A stretch of DNA of 20,490 nt from Euprymna scolopes (GCA_024364805.1 CM044488.1:41906484-41926973); one strand, 5' to 3'; positions 1 to 8,284 are shown, counted from the stretch's first letter. The notes: a model not told the origin generated them from the sequence alone. A program made the numbers and translations.

Positions 1-22
1 TATATATATATATATATATATA
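1..22. repeat. (TA)n microsatellite, cut by window edge
   Basis: Pure alternating TA from the first base to about base 22. Its true length is unknown because the window starts inside it. Confidence 0.95.
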
Positions 23-109
23 CAGAAATCTGCATGAATTGAAATACATTTAAGCTTTAAGCATATTTTATGATCGGGCAAGTCGGGCTACTTGCTTGTT
101 TAAAATATA

Positions 110-324
110 TGTGTGCGTGTCTGTGTGCGTGCTTGCACGTTTGTGTGAGTACATTTGTGTGAAAATACGTGTGTGGGTGGGTTTGTGTGCGTGCGTATGT
201 ACTTGTGTGAGTGTATCTGTGTGCAAGTATGTGTGCGTGCGTGAATATACGTGCGTATGCGTGAGTGTGTTTGTGTGCGAATATGCGTGTGCGTGTTTGT
301 GTGTGCGTGCGTCCGTGTGTGCAC
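110..324. repeat. TG/TGCG-rich degenerate microsatellite
   Basis: About 215 bases of mostly alternating purine and pyrimidine built from TGTGTG, GTGCGTG and GTGAGTG pieces. The open frames on both strands (Cys/Val-rich on plus, His/Thr-rich on minus) come from this composition and are not genes. Such alternating sequence can adopt Z-DNA. The 9-mer AGTCGGGCT occurs on both sides, at 81-89 and 370-378, which may be chance or an old duplication. Confidence 0.9.
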
Positions 325-771
325 GGAAATTGTCTTTCAAGAAGTTGCCATCAGTTTACACGATTTCCCAGTCGGGCTGGCATGTTTACACTTGAAGGTG
401 TTATAATGGCAAACACAATACTTCATTAGAGCAGAAATTCTTCGCTTCTTGAAATGCCTGGAATAGAGTCTGCCTGTCTCCATTTCCCACTCACGCCAAA
501 TTACCAAAGTTCGAAGAGGGAAAGTTCAGATTTGGGGCGAGCAGATGGGAAAGAGCGAAAAGCGAATTCCGATGAACCGGTAAAACGAGCATTGTTTTCT
601 TGGGGAGGGGCTTGATTTGGGGTTAAGCGTGAGTAGTGCGACGTTAAACTGGGTTCGGAACGCCGAAATGGCCATCATCAATGTAGATAACCGATTTGAT
701 AACGTCTTGCATATGATGTATACGTGGTTCTTGAAATTGAATACAGAAGCACATCTCCCGGAATCTTCTTG
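325..771. other. Unassigned DNA, no gene seen
   Basis: About 450 bases with a more balanced base composition than the surroundings. I find no long open frame, no tRNA or 5S box and no repeat shared with the rest of the window. Confidence 0.6.
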
Positions 772-773
772 TA

Positions 774-970
774 ATAGATGTCCAAAAACTCACTGAAGTG
801 TTTTAAACTTAAGTAGATCTTTATTTTTGTTGATATTTTTTCTGTAATTTTAACACAATCTTACTAAGACATTGGGAAATGATTTTAAATATATGTGAAA
901 TTTAAATCATATTTATTTATGAAAAATAATGTCTTTTAAATGTTGCCCATTTTCAGCTGAGTATATTTGT
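774..970 (+). repeat. Left inverted arm of the fold-back element
   Basis: Pairs with 1178-1371 over about 195 bases with scattered mismatches and small gaps. The outermost ten bases match poorly, but from TGTCCAAAAA inward the similarity is obvious. The inner part overlaps the last codons of the transposase remnant. Confidence 0.8.
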
Positions 971-1172
971 GCTCTTTCATTTTATTCATGACAGATTGTA
1001 GAATCTCTAGATTGCGATTTAACTCCCTTATTTCGTTCCTGATGTTTTCCTTCAATTCTTGCAGGGTTTGAGGTTTGTTAACATACACTCTTTCTTTAAG
1101 ATATCTCCACAAGAAAAAGTCGGGGCTAGTCAAGTCTGGGGAACGTGGTAGCCATTTGATATTGCCATAGCA
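936..1172 (-). pseudogene. Transposase C-terminal remnant (Tc1/mariner, DDE)
   Basis: The reading frame from about 1172 down to the stop at 936 gives a peptide with the signature WLPRSPDLTSPDFFLWRYLK, followed by a charged helical tail (TLQELKENIRNEI...). SPDLT..DFFLWGYLK is the segment around the third catalytic acid of mariner-like DDE transposases, where the acid is the D before FFLW. The tail matches the usual TLEELKENIR..I pattern and ends at a natural stop (KMGNI). Only about 78 codons remain of a family whose proteins are usually near 340 residues, so the DNA-binding domain and the first two catalytic aspartates are missing. The frame extends upstream of 1172 only through the inverted arm, so its first residues are not transposase. 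Confidence 0.8.
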
Positions 1173-1177
1173 AAACA

Positions 1178-1371
1178 TAATATACGAAGCTGAAAATAAG
1201 CAATATTTAAAAGACATTATTTTTCATTAATAAATATTGTTTAAATTTTGTATAAGTTTTTAAAATTTTCCAATGTCTTAGTCAAATAGTGTTAAAATTA
1301 CAGAAATATATAATGAAAAATAAAAAGTCTATTTAAGTTCAAAACTTTTCAGTGACTTTTTGGACACTGTG
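1178..1371 (-). repeat. Right inverted arm of the fold-back element
   Basis: Reverse-complement partner of 774-970. The tip reads CACAGTGTCC inward from the flanking TA on the minus strand, which is a typical Tc1/mariner end. On the plus strand the inner part still reads as the last codons of a transposase (YTKLKISNI then stop). Confidence 0.8.
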
Positions 1372-1373
1372 TA

Positions 1374-2080
1374 TATTTGATAATTTATTCAAACAAAAAA
1401 AAACAATGGCTTCATTCGTTCCATATGAAGCTTTGCCATATTATATACCTTCTTCGTATTTGCAAAAGCCAAGAGAAACTAAAAAAAGTTTATTCCCACT
1501 AGAGATAGTATTACGAGTGAATAAGGAAAGATAATAGATACGGGAAGAGGAAAGACAGATATGAAAATCACAAAATAAAGACAACAAGGAAATTGAAAAA
1601 AGTGAATTTGTAACAGAGCCACTAGCTGTATTAGCAGCAGCAGCTGCATAAGTGAAAAAAGAAGAAGTAAAGGGAAAGCAACGGTAGAGACATAAAAGAC
1701 ACACGTGGCTAGAGAAGCACATGTTCGAGACATGGACGAAAAATAACAGCGAGCGACACATGAATGACGAGAACATCTTGAAAAAATATGACAAACGAGA
1801 TAAACTAAATGAACTGTTTAAAACAAAATGCAATGCATTGTTGAAAATAACAATAATAAATGTTTTTTGTTAAAACTGAAAAAAAAACGAGTCGACTTTC
1901 CTTCTGTCTTTTATTGTTGCGAAGGAGTCTACATATTAAAGACAACGTTGCAAATTGATGCCAGGTGACCTGCTATAAAGGTCCGAGTATGCTTTTATTT
2001 ATTGTCTTAAATGTTAATGTGCTTGTGGGTTTTTTTTTTAGCTTATTAATTAGCAATGCAATTTTTTGTCTTAAACCATT
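1374..2080 (+). other. Purine-rich segment with weak coding look, unrecognised
   Basis: On the plus strand an ATG at 1406 in a good context (ACAATGG) opens 42 codons beginning MASFVPYEALPYYIP. In another frame, 1565-1870 reads as charged peptide pieces (VTEPLAVLAAAAA; HTWLEKHMFETWTKNNS; ILKKYDKRDKLNELF) separated by two stops. The layout of basic, acidic and Trp-containing pieces could be an eroded transposase or host exon, but I cannot name a family. The Ala run comes from a GCAGCAGCAGCTGC stretch. A Leu/Phe-rich frame on the minus strand across the same bases is a shadow. From 1870 to 2080 the sequence is AT-rich with no feature. Confidence 0.25.
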
Positions 2081-2773
2081 GTTGGTCCCCCCCCCCCCAA
2101 AAAAGGAGGGTAGACCGCTCGTCCCTCCGACCGTCAGTCCGCACTTTTCTCAGTGACTACGTCTTGGAATTTTTTGAAATTTTGCACAAACATTAAACAT
2201 AATATAAGTAAAAAAAAAAAGTAACAGAACGGATTTTCCGGGGAAACTCCGGTTGCACCCCCAGTGTTGCCTTTCGGGATAAAATGACTAAAATTGACAC
2301 TTATTAAAAAAAATTGATGCCTTGGAATTTTATAAAACTTCCTGAAAAGTTGTAACTAACTCATTTCTATATAATTTTGTTTGTCTATACTTCGCAATAA
2401 CTCTTGGGTGTGCCCCAGGGGCTATTTTAGGGCTGATAAAAATACTCCATTTTTGGGACTATTTTACCATATTTGTCCCAAATTTTCTGTGTATGTCTAT
2501 TTAGCAGTTTTGCATGGTGTTGAACTCAAATTTAAATATGTTATGACCTTGGGAGCTTTTGGGGCTAAATGGGGGAAGGGGGGAAATGATGGACTTTTTT
2601 TGCATGGTGCAGAACTCAAATTTACATATGTTAAGGCCTAAAACTACACCCTTTGTTCATTTTCATTGGCCTTTTTGTACTGGGGACTTTTGGGGAAGGA
2701 CAAATACTGAACTTAGTCATATTTTATGCCTCGTTCACTATGCAATCATGGGGGGCCACGCATGCTTCACTTC
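2081..2773 (+). mobile_element. Interspersed repeat R1, copy 1
   Basis: About 690 bases that align over their whole length with 15855-16588 in the same orientation. Shared blocks include AATTTTGCACAAACATTAAA, ACGGATTTTCCGGG, TTTTGTTTGTCTATACTTCG, CTCTTGGGTGTGCC, TTTTCTGTGTATGTCTATTT and GCATGGTG.TGAACTCAAAT. The left end is a G/C-rich hairpin-like block (GGTCCCC...AAAAGGAGGGT.GACC, here with 12 C in a row) and the right end is GCATGCTTCACTT. No open frame is conserved between the copies, which suggests a non-autonomous element. No clear terminal inverted repeats or poly-A tail are visible, so the class is unknown. Confidence 0.8.
2511..2690 (+). repeat. Internal tandem duplication inside R1 copy 1
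   Basis: A unit beginning TGCATGGTG(T/C)(T/A)GAACTCAAAT starts at 2511 and again at 2601, a period of 90 bases. Each is followed by an ATATGTTA(A/T)G(G/A)CCT block and a G-rich run. The same duplication is present in copy 2, so it predates their dispersal. Confidence 0.7.
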
Positions 2774-2933
2774 TTTTATTTCTTTACTTTTGAAGATTTT
2801 CAGTTTGGAGAAGTTATATAATATACCGAAACCTTATATAGAATAAATAAAGTCTTTTAAACAAAAACAAAAAGCAATTCTGATTGCGTATGTGAATGTG
2901 TTTATATATTTTGTTCATAGATTTCACTCTTCA

Positions 2934-3022
2934 ATTGATTAACCGGTTATTATAAATTGAAGAATAGAGTTGCTATGTGTTAGGAGTCATAACATGGTTT
3001 ATATTTAGTTTAATTTAATTTT
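2934..3022 (+). repeat. Short interspersed repeat R2, copy 1
   Basis: Resembles 13484-13565 in the same orientation. Shared pieces are ATTAACCG, TTATAA, TTGCTATG.GTTA, G.GTCATAA and the AT-rich run TATATTTA/TATTTATTTTAATTTA. At 13484 the repeat runs directly into an ACTAGCGGG element start, while here it runs into ordinary AT-rich DNA. Confidence 0.55.
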
Positions 3023-3369
3023 ATGGAACGAGAACATAAAAAGTTGAACACTCTCGGTAACAATTCAGATATCTCCGATATTAGATATTAATTTCTCCAA
3101 CAAAACAATTTTCACCATTTTTTATGTTCTATCGCAAAAATTAAAACCTATTCTATTGCACATAACGTCTGTAATCCTTATTCGAATTTTTATGTTAACC
3201 GGGAGGTTGTGCTCACAGTATGCCCTCAGAAAAAGAAAATTGGGGAATCTATATGTTAATATGATAGCGTGTGTGTTATTTTGTGTCACGCCGACATGTT
3301 TTTTCTTCCGAGTGACTGTCGTTTCATTGTTATGATCTTCCATTTCTTCTCCATTAATTTTCCCAAGAA
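3023..3369. other. AT-rich DNA without recognised features
   Basis: About 350 bases. A 73-codon minus-strand frame at 3122-3343 has no recognisable motif and ordinary base composition, so I treat it as chance. Confidence 0.6.
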
Positions 3370-3570
3370 TTCTTCATAAGTATTGGTTTCGGTTTCTGTT
3401 AGAGCTGATAGCACTTAAGATATATATATACATATTTTTTTCGTAAGTTTTGGTTTCGGTTCCAATTATAGCTGATGGCACTCAAGTTATAGATACATAT
3501 TTTTTCGAAAGTTTTAGTTTCGGTTTCGATTTAGGCTGATGTACACAAGTCATATGGATATATTTTTTAT
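3370..3570 (+). repeat. Degenerate 65 bp tandem repeat, 3 units
   Basis: Three imperfect units centred on (T)TGGTTTCGGTTTC followed by GCTGATG.CACTCAAG and an AT-rich spacer. Matching points fall at about 3375, 3442 and 3506, giving spacings of 67 and 64 bases. The third unit is the most diverged. Confidence 0.8.
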
Positions 3571-3582
3571 TTTTGAAATTAC

Positions 3583-3842
3583 AACTTTATATATAAAAAG
3601 CGATAGAAAATTGACCCCACAATAATATATACGAAATATGCATACATTGAAATATCATATTTGAACGAATTTTAAAACGACAGACGTTCCTGCTAACTAA
3701 GATAAATACTTTTGCAGTTTTAACAAAAGAGCTACAATAATATCAGGGCATCTCCGGTTATGCTGAACATCTACAGAATGCCAGCATCAATATATTACCT
3801 ATGAAAAAAATCAGCTGTGGAATTTCTACAGGCCCCGCTAGT
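3583..3842 (-). mobile_element. ACTAGC-family interspersed element
   Basis: Read on the minus strand, it begins ACTAGCGGGGCCTGTAGAA at 3842 and runs to an end like TTTTTATATATAAAGTTG. The ACTAGCGGG start and TTTTATATAT end recur at 13566-14021 and 14022-14702. An internal block TTTCGTATATATTATT is shared with the element at 13566. No coding frame is seen. I recall similar ACTAGC starts on RTE-like or SINE-like repeats of invertebrates, but cannot name the family. Confidence 0.5.
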
Positions 3843-4079
3843 ATTTATTAGTTGGTGTATTATAACTATTAGTAAAGTATCTAAAAAAAAAGTACCTAAA
3901 TTTTCACGAAGTGCTTCTACTTCCTCTTTGTCTTGTTTGCGTAAAGTGAAATTAAACTAAATGTAGTCCACATTACGAACCCTTAGGTAGTAATCCTACA
4001 ACAAACATATACGCATACGTATCTTTATGTAGAGATCTATTTAAAAACCATTAATATACATGATAGTTTATTTCCAGTA

Positions 4080-4207
4080 TTTTTACTATTTTCTCCTCTA
4101 TATTCCTTTCTCTTTTTTTATATCTCTTTCTCTTTCTTTTTATTTTCATCTTGTTTTTTTTCTAATAACTGCTTTTCTTCTAGTGATTCCTTTCTCTTTT
4201 ATATCTC

Positions 4208-4254
<47 letters not shown>

Positions 4255-4316
4255 CTATCTCTCTCCCTCTCTCGCTCACTCGCTCACTAACTTTCTCTGT
4301 TCCTCTCATTCTCTAG
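4080..4316. repeat. Pyrimidine tract with (CT)n core
   Basis: C/T-rich plus strand throughout, with a perfect CT dinucleotide run at about 4211-4247 continuing into TTTC, CTCG and CTCACT variants. The Leu/Ser/Phe-rich 76-codon frame across it reflects composition only. Confidence 0.9.
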
Positions 4317-4871
4317 TGTTCGCGCGTGCGTCCTATTCCCACGTAATTTGGGCACACATCGATAGTCTTCCGACAGCGAGACATTCCACAATATGCCAGC
4401 CAGTCACAACATGGCGTCTATCATAATGGCCGATAAGCCTTCGCTCTGAGCGACAATAAAACACAAATAAACCAATTGACTCGCGTGGCAATGAAAGGAT
4501 ACAAGCGAAAGCAACCAGGCGGAAAGAGCAGACGAAATGTGATACATCCTGCTATTTAACCTGTTACAGATACGTTCTTTGCTAATTTCCCACGTAATCC
4601 AGTAAGAATTCACAGCTTTAAAACAATAATTGTATCTCGGATGCGACCCACCGACTAGAAGTATCTATTCTTCTTTATTTGTGATCAGCATAGCGGGTGA
4701 GAAAAAATGAATAAATAAATAAAACAATACGTGTTTAACATGTAAAACCATTCGCCATTTTGTAGGCTGTTTGAAAAATTTTGCAAACTGTGGAGATTGT
4801 CTTTTTATGGTAAAACACTGGTGATTGTTAACAATGATTTTTATTGCGTTTTGTTTGATTTATTGTTTGGC
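4317..4871. other. GC-richer patch, then AT-rich DNA; no gene assigned
   Basis: From 4317 to about 4620 base composition is more balanced and CpG is commoner than around it. A 69-codon minus-strand frame (4404-4613) has no recognised domain. The motif TTCCCACGTAAT occurs at 4336-4347 and again at 4587-4598, and in a longer form at 5928-5948. From 4620 to 4871 the sequence is AT-rich with nothing recognised. A run of T (4872-4887) leads into the 47 bp array. Confidence 0.5.
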
Positions 4872-4898
4872 TTTTTTTTTTTTTTTTACTTTTGTAGC

Positions 4899-5179
4899 AG
4901 TTAGTAATACAACAGAAAATAGATCTCAATCATTTAATCTACTTTAGTTAGTAATACAACAGAAAATAGATCCCAATCATTTAATCTACTTTAGTTAGTA
5001 ATACAACAGAAATAGATCCCAATCATTTAATCTACTTTAGTTAGTAATACAACAGAAAATAGATCCCAATCATTTAATCTACTTTAGTTAGTAATACAAC
5101 AGAAAATAGATCCCAATCATTTAATCTACTTTAGTTAGTAATACAACAGAAAATAGATCCCAATCATTTAATCTACTTT
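4899..5179 (+). repeat. 47 bp tandem repeat, 6 units
   Basis: Six consecutive units start at 4899, 4946, 4993, 5039, 5086 and 5133. Each begins AGTTAGTAATACAACAGAAA and ends CATTTAATCTACTTT. Units are almost identical: the first differs by one base (ATCTC instead of ATCCC) and the third lacks one A. Such homogeneity indicates recent amplification, unlike the older degenerate arrays elsewhere in this window. Confidence 0.98.
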
Positions 5180-5499
5180 ACGCGCAATCTTTTGCCTGGT
5201 GATAAGTACGTAGTTCGGTTGACTAACACAGCCATTTCCAAACTCGCGTAGTGATACACAATTACGCATACATAGACTCGTGTAGAGACGTGGGCGCTTG
5301 GGACACATTGCGCATTCTAAGCTTTTTCTGTTTTCACTCAGACTATTTGGCATATGGAGAGATGCCGCAGAGACAATTCTCATTCCTTGCCATGGAATGG
5401 CAAAACGAAATAGAACTCTGTAACCCTTTTTATAGTTAATATCTGCCAACCGAATCCACCTGTCTTATAATTTTATGATCTTATGTTGTGCCATACCTT
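5180..5499. other. Unassigned single-copy DNA
   Basis: About 320 bases of balanced composition. A 93-codon minus-strand frame (5168-5449) spans it but starts beyond it and ends inside the 47 bp array, and it has no recognised motif. ACTCG(C/T)GTAG occurs twice here (near 5241 and 5277) and ACTCGTGTAG again near 5802 in the body behind the 5S-like head, so the segment may belong to the same composite element. Confidence 0.4.
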
Positions 5500-5618
5500 G
5501 GGTACGCCATAATCACGTTGGCACACTGGTTCTCGCCAGATCACCGAAGTTAAGCAACGTTTAGCCTAGCCAGTACCAGATGGGTGACCATTTGTGAAGG
5601 AAAGGCGTTGTATGTACC
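5500..5618 (+). pseudogene. 5S rRNA-related sequence, head of a putative SINE3-like element
   Basis: About 119 bases, the length of 5S rRNA, in the 5S order: a start like TACGCCATAATCACGTTGG, then the near-invariant GATCACCGAAGTTAAGCAAC, then GATGGGTGACC and a 3' part ending GCGTTGTATGTACC. The GTTAAGCAACG block corresponds to box A and the GATGGGTGACC block to box C of the internal RNA polymerase III promoter. Several stem positions differ from a functional 5S RNA and there is no T-run terminator at its end. The sequence runs straight into a non-5S body. It is most likely a 5S-derived retroposon promoter or a 5S pseudogene. Confidence 0.85.
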
Positions 5619-5850
5619 GTGAGGTAAAATACCAGTTTGAGAAACTGGCGCGGTCTATCCTTTTCTCGAGGGTAGATGGGACTCTCCTAAGCCGTGGTAG
5701 ACACTCCATCTAGTGATGGCGTCACGATAAAAAAAATACTCTTGATAGCCCTGGCGAAGCATCAAGTATTCAGCTACCGACAAGATTCGAATTACACTAC
5801 AAACTCGTGTAGTGAGTCCAATCTCGCGTTGGATGGTGGATGGATCTTAT
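5619..5850 (+). other. Body following the 5S-like head
   Basis: Contains a short hairpin (ACCAGTTTGAGAAACTGG), then GGTAGATGGGACTCTCC and GTGATGGCGTCACG, then an A-run and AGCATCAAGTATTCAGC. A GATTCGAATTAC near 5786 resembles a tRNA box B, but no box A at the right spacing was found. The end near TGGATGGTGGATGG is a guess. It shares nothing obvious with the body behind the other 5S-like head. Confidence 0.4.
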
Positions 5851-5927
5851 GTTACTAAATAATTTTGGTTCATATTCTGTTTGATGAAACTTAAATAAAG
5901 AATAATTTCATTGTAGAGAGAAGTTGG

Positions 5928-5948
5928 TATTCCCACGTAATTGGGCAC
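5928..5948 (+). repeat. Short motif shared with 4334-4355
   Basis: A block of 21 bases with the core TTCCCACGTAAT followed by TGGGCAC matches 4334-4355 apart from one extra T. The block can fold on itself (CCCA...TGGG). Sequences on either side of the two copies are not similar. Confidence 0.7.
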
Positions 5949-7257
5949 GTATAAATGGGACTATGGTGACTCTTTCTTTGTTTTTTTACACAGGAATCAC
6001 CACTTATCAAAGCCCAGAGGCCATTCAAGGATAAGGATTAATGGGTATACATTAGTCAATGTGATTATAGCGTAGTAACCATAAGTTGTGTGAATTTTGT
6101 AAATTGGGTTACTTAGAGGGACGGTTCATTAAAAACTTGTTTACGTTGGACTTGAAGACAATCATATTGTAGTCAGCTGGAAAGCAGGCAATCGAAAGAG
6201 AGTCTCACATTCGTGCAGTTCTAAGAAAGAAGCTTTGTTCGTGGAATCTAGATTTCGGTTAAAGAGTGTGGGAAATTATTGATAGAGGTTTTTGCTAGAC
6301 GAGTGTTTTTCGTGAAAGTTTGGCGAGAGGGGACAATAGATAGAAGCTCAGCTGAGCACTTGCCATGAAAATAATGATAAAGCAGAGACAGGCTCGCAAC
6401 GTCTCTTCTGTGGGAAAAAGGCTTTTCTTCTTTCTTTCAAACCAGCTTAGTCAAATGAATACCAATACCAGAGATATCTATAGTTTGCTTTTACAGAGGT
6501 TTAGTAGATGGCGTTCGTACTAATCAAGGATACGTCTTTGACAATCATTCTAACAGTGGTTTGTTTGCTGTTGGTCTGAAGTATGGTTCTGATTAATTGT
6601 AGTAAGTACTCTCTCCCAAGCTTTATCTTCTCTCTAAAAAGAGATTATATTATTGCTAATCGCCTGAAATAATATTACGAGGAAATGTCGACAGAGTTGC
6701 TCAAGCATTTTTGTAAGGCAGAGAGCACGTTACATAGTGTGCCGACCTTGTGTCTAACTACCTGCAGAGTAAGTAATTGAACATAGTCATAAAGATTGGA
6801 ACGTCTTTTATAAATTACACCTCCTGTCTGATATATTTTAGCAATACAGATGTCTTTTTTTTAGTATATTGTGCAAAACCTGAGTGGAAAGATACAATCA
6901 ATTTCATTTATAAATCAAGCAAAATAAATTTTGGTAAGTAGTTCCTGTGACCAACTCACGGTTTTATATGTAAGTTAGGTAAAATGGAATTTACTTCATC
7001 ATGGCTGGAATTGGAAATTACAAATCGGTATTAATAATAAAAAAAAATCCCAAATTGTTTTAGGTTACATGGCTTTTGACAGAATGTTTATATTTATCAT
7101 TTAAAAAGCAGTTTAGATTTATTATTTGTAAATAATTAGGATCTGTATTATAACTAGGGCTATGACAACAGAATATTCTTATCATTGCTTTGACTCTCTA
7201 GTATATATCCGACACAGTTAAACACAGTTAATCAACCAAGGACCACATCACTCTATA
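5949..7257. other. 1.3 kb without recognised features
   Basis: No long open frame on either strand, no tRNA or 5S boxes, no tandem array and no match to the repeat families found elsewhere in the window. Composition is AT-rich with a moderately balanced part at 6100-6500. An AGAGAC...GTCTCT inverted repeat near 6384-6406 is too short to interpret. Confidence 0.6.
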
Positions 7258-7260
7258 TAA

Positions 7261-7404
7261 AAGCATATAAAATATCAATGGATCCACACTCGAGAATCAA
7301 CACAATGGAAAGAATATGCTGTTGTCCTATCCCTATTAATAATTGTCGTTACTTCGTTATCGCTACTCATATATAAAAGGTACTATGCCTATGTATGTGT
7401 GTGA
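7261..7404 (+). other. Short open frame with a membrane-segment-like stretch, no start codon
   Basis: Forty-seven codons between stops, without Met. The peptide contains YAVVLSLLIIVVTSLSLLIY followed directly by KRYYAY, which has the length and basic flank of a membrane-spanning helix. Nothing upstream or downstream supports a gene, and hydrophobic runs arise easily in T-rich DNA. I do not recognise it. It may be chance. Confidence 0.15.
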
Positions 7405-7760
7405 GAGAGAGAGTTTCCTATAGACTCCTAAATGCTATGCCAATATTTTTTGTAAATTTCACACAAGTGTATACTTTATGTGTCTGAGAGTGTTTTAGGT
7501 AGGTTTTGTATTGTAATACCTTCTTATAAGCATCGAAAATAGATAATTTAAAAAAAAACCCTCAAGCAGGAATAGTCCGGTTTTGATAGCAGTTAACACC
7601 CTTATACCGCCTAAAATCATAAGTGCATTTATTACCGCATAAGCAGAAAGGCTTGTCGTATGAAATCAACAGTATGTTTTTTGATAAGGCAGGGGCACGC
7701 TCGAAATGAATGTTTCTGTTTAGAACATAATTGAACCATGATATTTTGAATTTTAAACTT
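7405..7760. other. AT-rich DNA, nothing recognised
   Basis: No frame, RNA signature or repeat is seen apart from a short GA run at the beginning. Confidence 0.6.
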
Positions 7761-7814
7761 TAATTCAAGCCATTAAACATTAATTCAAGCCATTAAACAT
7801 TAATACAAGCCATT
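7761..7814 (+). repeat. 20 bp tandem repeat, 2.7 units
   Basis: TAATTCAAGCCATTAAACAT occurs twice in succession (7761-7780 and 7781-7800). A partial third unit with one change (TAATACAAGCCATT) follows. Confidence 0.95.
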
Positions 7815-8135
7815 GTATAAAAACATTTTATAAAACCACCAGTAGAGATTTTCCAATGCAATAAGAAATACAATGTATTTTTATCTATGTCACTTTGCGA
7901 AGGCACCTGAATCTTCCTCCTGGTGTAGCGTGTTGGCTCCCAGACTAAAACAAGCCATCAATCGATTTGATTGATAACTGGGCATTTTCTTCGACTTCGA
8001 TGACAATGAAAGTATTATAAGTGTGGAACATTCGTTGATATTCATTTAATCCCGGACAACATTGTGTTTTCCTGTTATTACAATTATATTTAGTTAATAA
8101 TTAAATTAAATGAGCGATCTTTTATGCTCTAGAAG
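7815..8135. other. Unassigned AT-rich DNA
   Basis: No gene is seen. An inverted repeat ATCAATC-GATTT-GATTGAT lies near 7958-7976. Its loop is small and no function is claimed. Confidence 0.6.
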
Positions 8136-8192
8136 TTATTTTTCCACAAAGTCACCACTATTTTCGATGTACTTATGCCTGCCAGCGATGAA

Positions 8193-8195
<3 letters not shown>
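8136..8195 (-). pseudogene. Possible mariner-like transposase C-terminus
   Basis: Minus-strand reading from 8195 to a TAA at 8136-8138 gives SFIAGRHKYIENSGDFVEK. Mariner-like transposases often end with F..GI.KL..RW..C....GDYVEK, so the FIAG.HKYI...GDFVEK-stop pattern fits the natural C-terminus. Only 19 residues are left and the adjoining AT microsatellite replaces everything upstream. The match is short and the call is tentative. Confidence 0.4.

Positions 8196-8281
<86 letters not shown>
8195..8281. repeat. (AT)n microsatellite
   Basis: About 87 bases of pure alternating AT. It abuts the possible transposase remnant. Confidence 0.98.

Positions 8282-8284
<3 letters not shown>

Larger units (their letters stand above)
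774..1371 (-). mobile_element. Tc1/mariner-type fold-back element, non-autonomous
   Basis: A 598 bp element bounded by TA on both sides (772-773 and 1372-1373), as expected for Tc1/mariner (IS630) target-site duplication. The two arms are long imperfect inverted repeats that share TGTCCAAAAA near the tips, TCTGTAATTTTAACAC, CTAAGACATTGG and AATAATGTCTTTTAAAT. Between them is only the end of a transposase gene on the minus strand, so the element cannot encode a complete enzyme and would need one in trans. The arms continue into the transposase 3' end: the left arm on minus reads YTQLKMGNI-stop and the right arm on plus reads YTKLKISNI-stop. The right arm therefore appears to be an inverted copy of the 3' end of the element, not the original 5' end. 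Confidence 0.85.

Noticed and set aside
68-395. Overlapping Cys/Val-rich and His/Thr-rich frames of 74-99 codons
   Set aside because: They are translations of the TG-rich microsatellite on both strands. The dipeptide-like composition follows from the repeat.
1441-1833. A 130-codon minus-strand frame, the longest in the window
   Set aside because: Ser/Leu/Phe-rich with no domain. It is the antisense of a purine-rich stretch, and the opposite strand looks as coding-like as this one.
4060-4290. A 76-codon Ser/Leu/Phe frame
   Set aside because: It is the translation of the CT tract.
4899-5179. A CRISPR-like array
   Set aside because: The units are contiguous identical 47-mers without unique spacers, and the window is eukaryotic.
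5168-5449. A 93-codon minus-strand frame
   Set aside because: No recognised motif, and it ends inside the 47 bp tandem array. Kept only as unassigned DNA.
5500-5618. A functional 5S rRNA gene
   Set aside because: Changes in paired regions, no terminator and a fused body argue for a derived or pseudogene copy.
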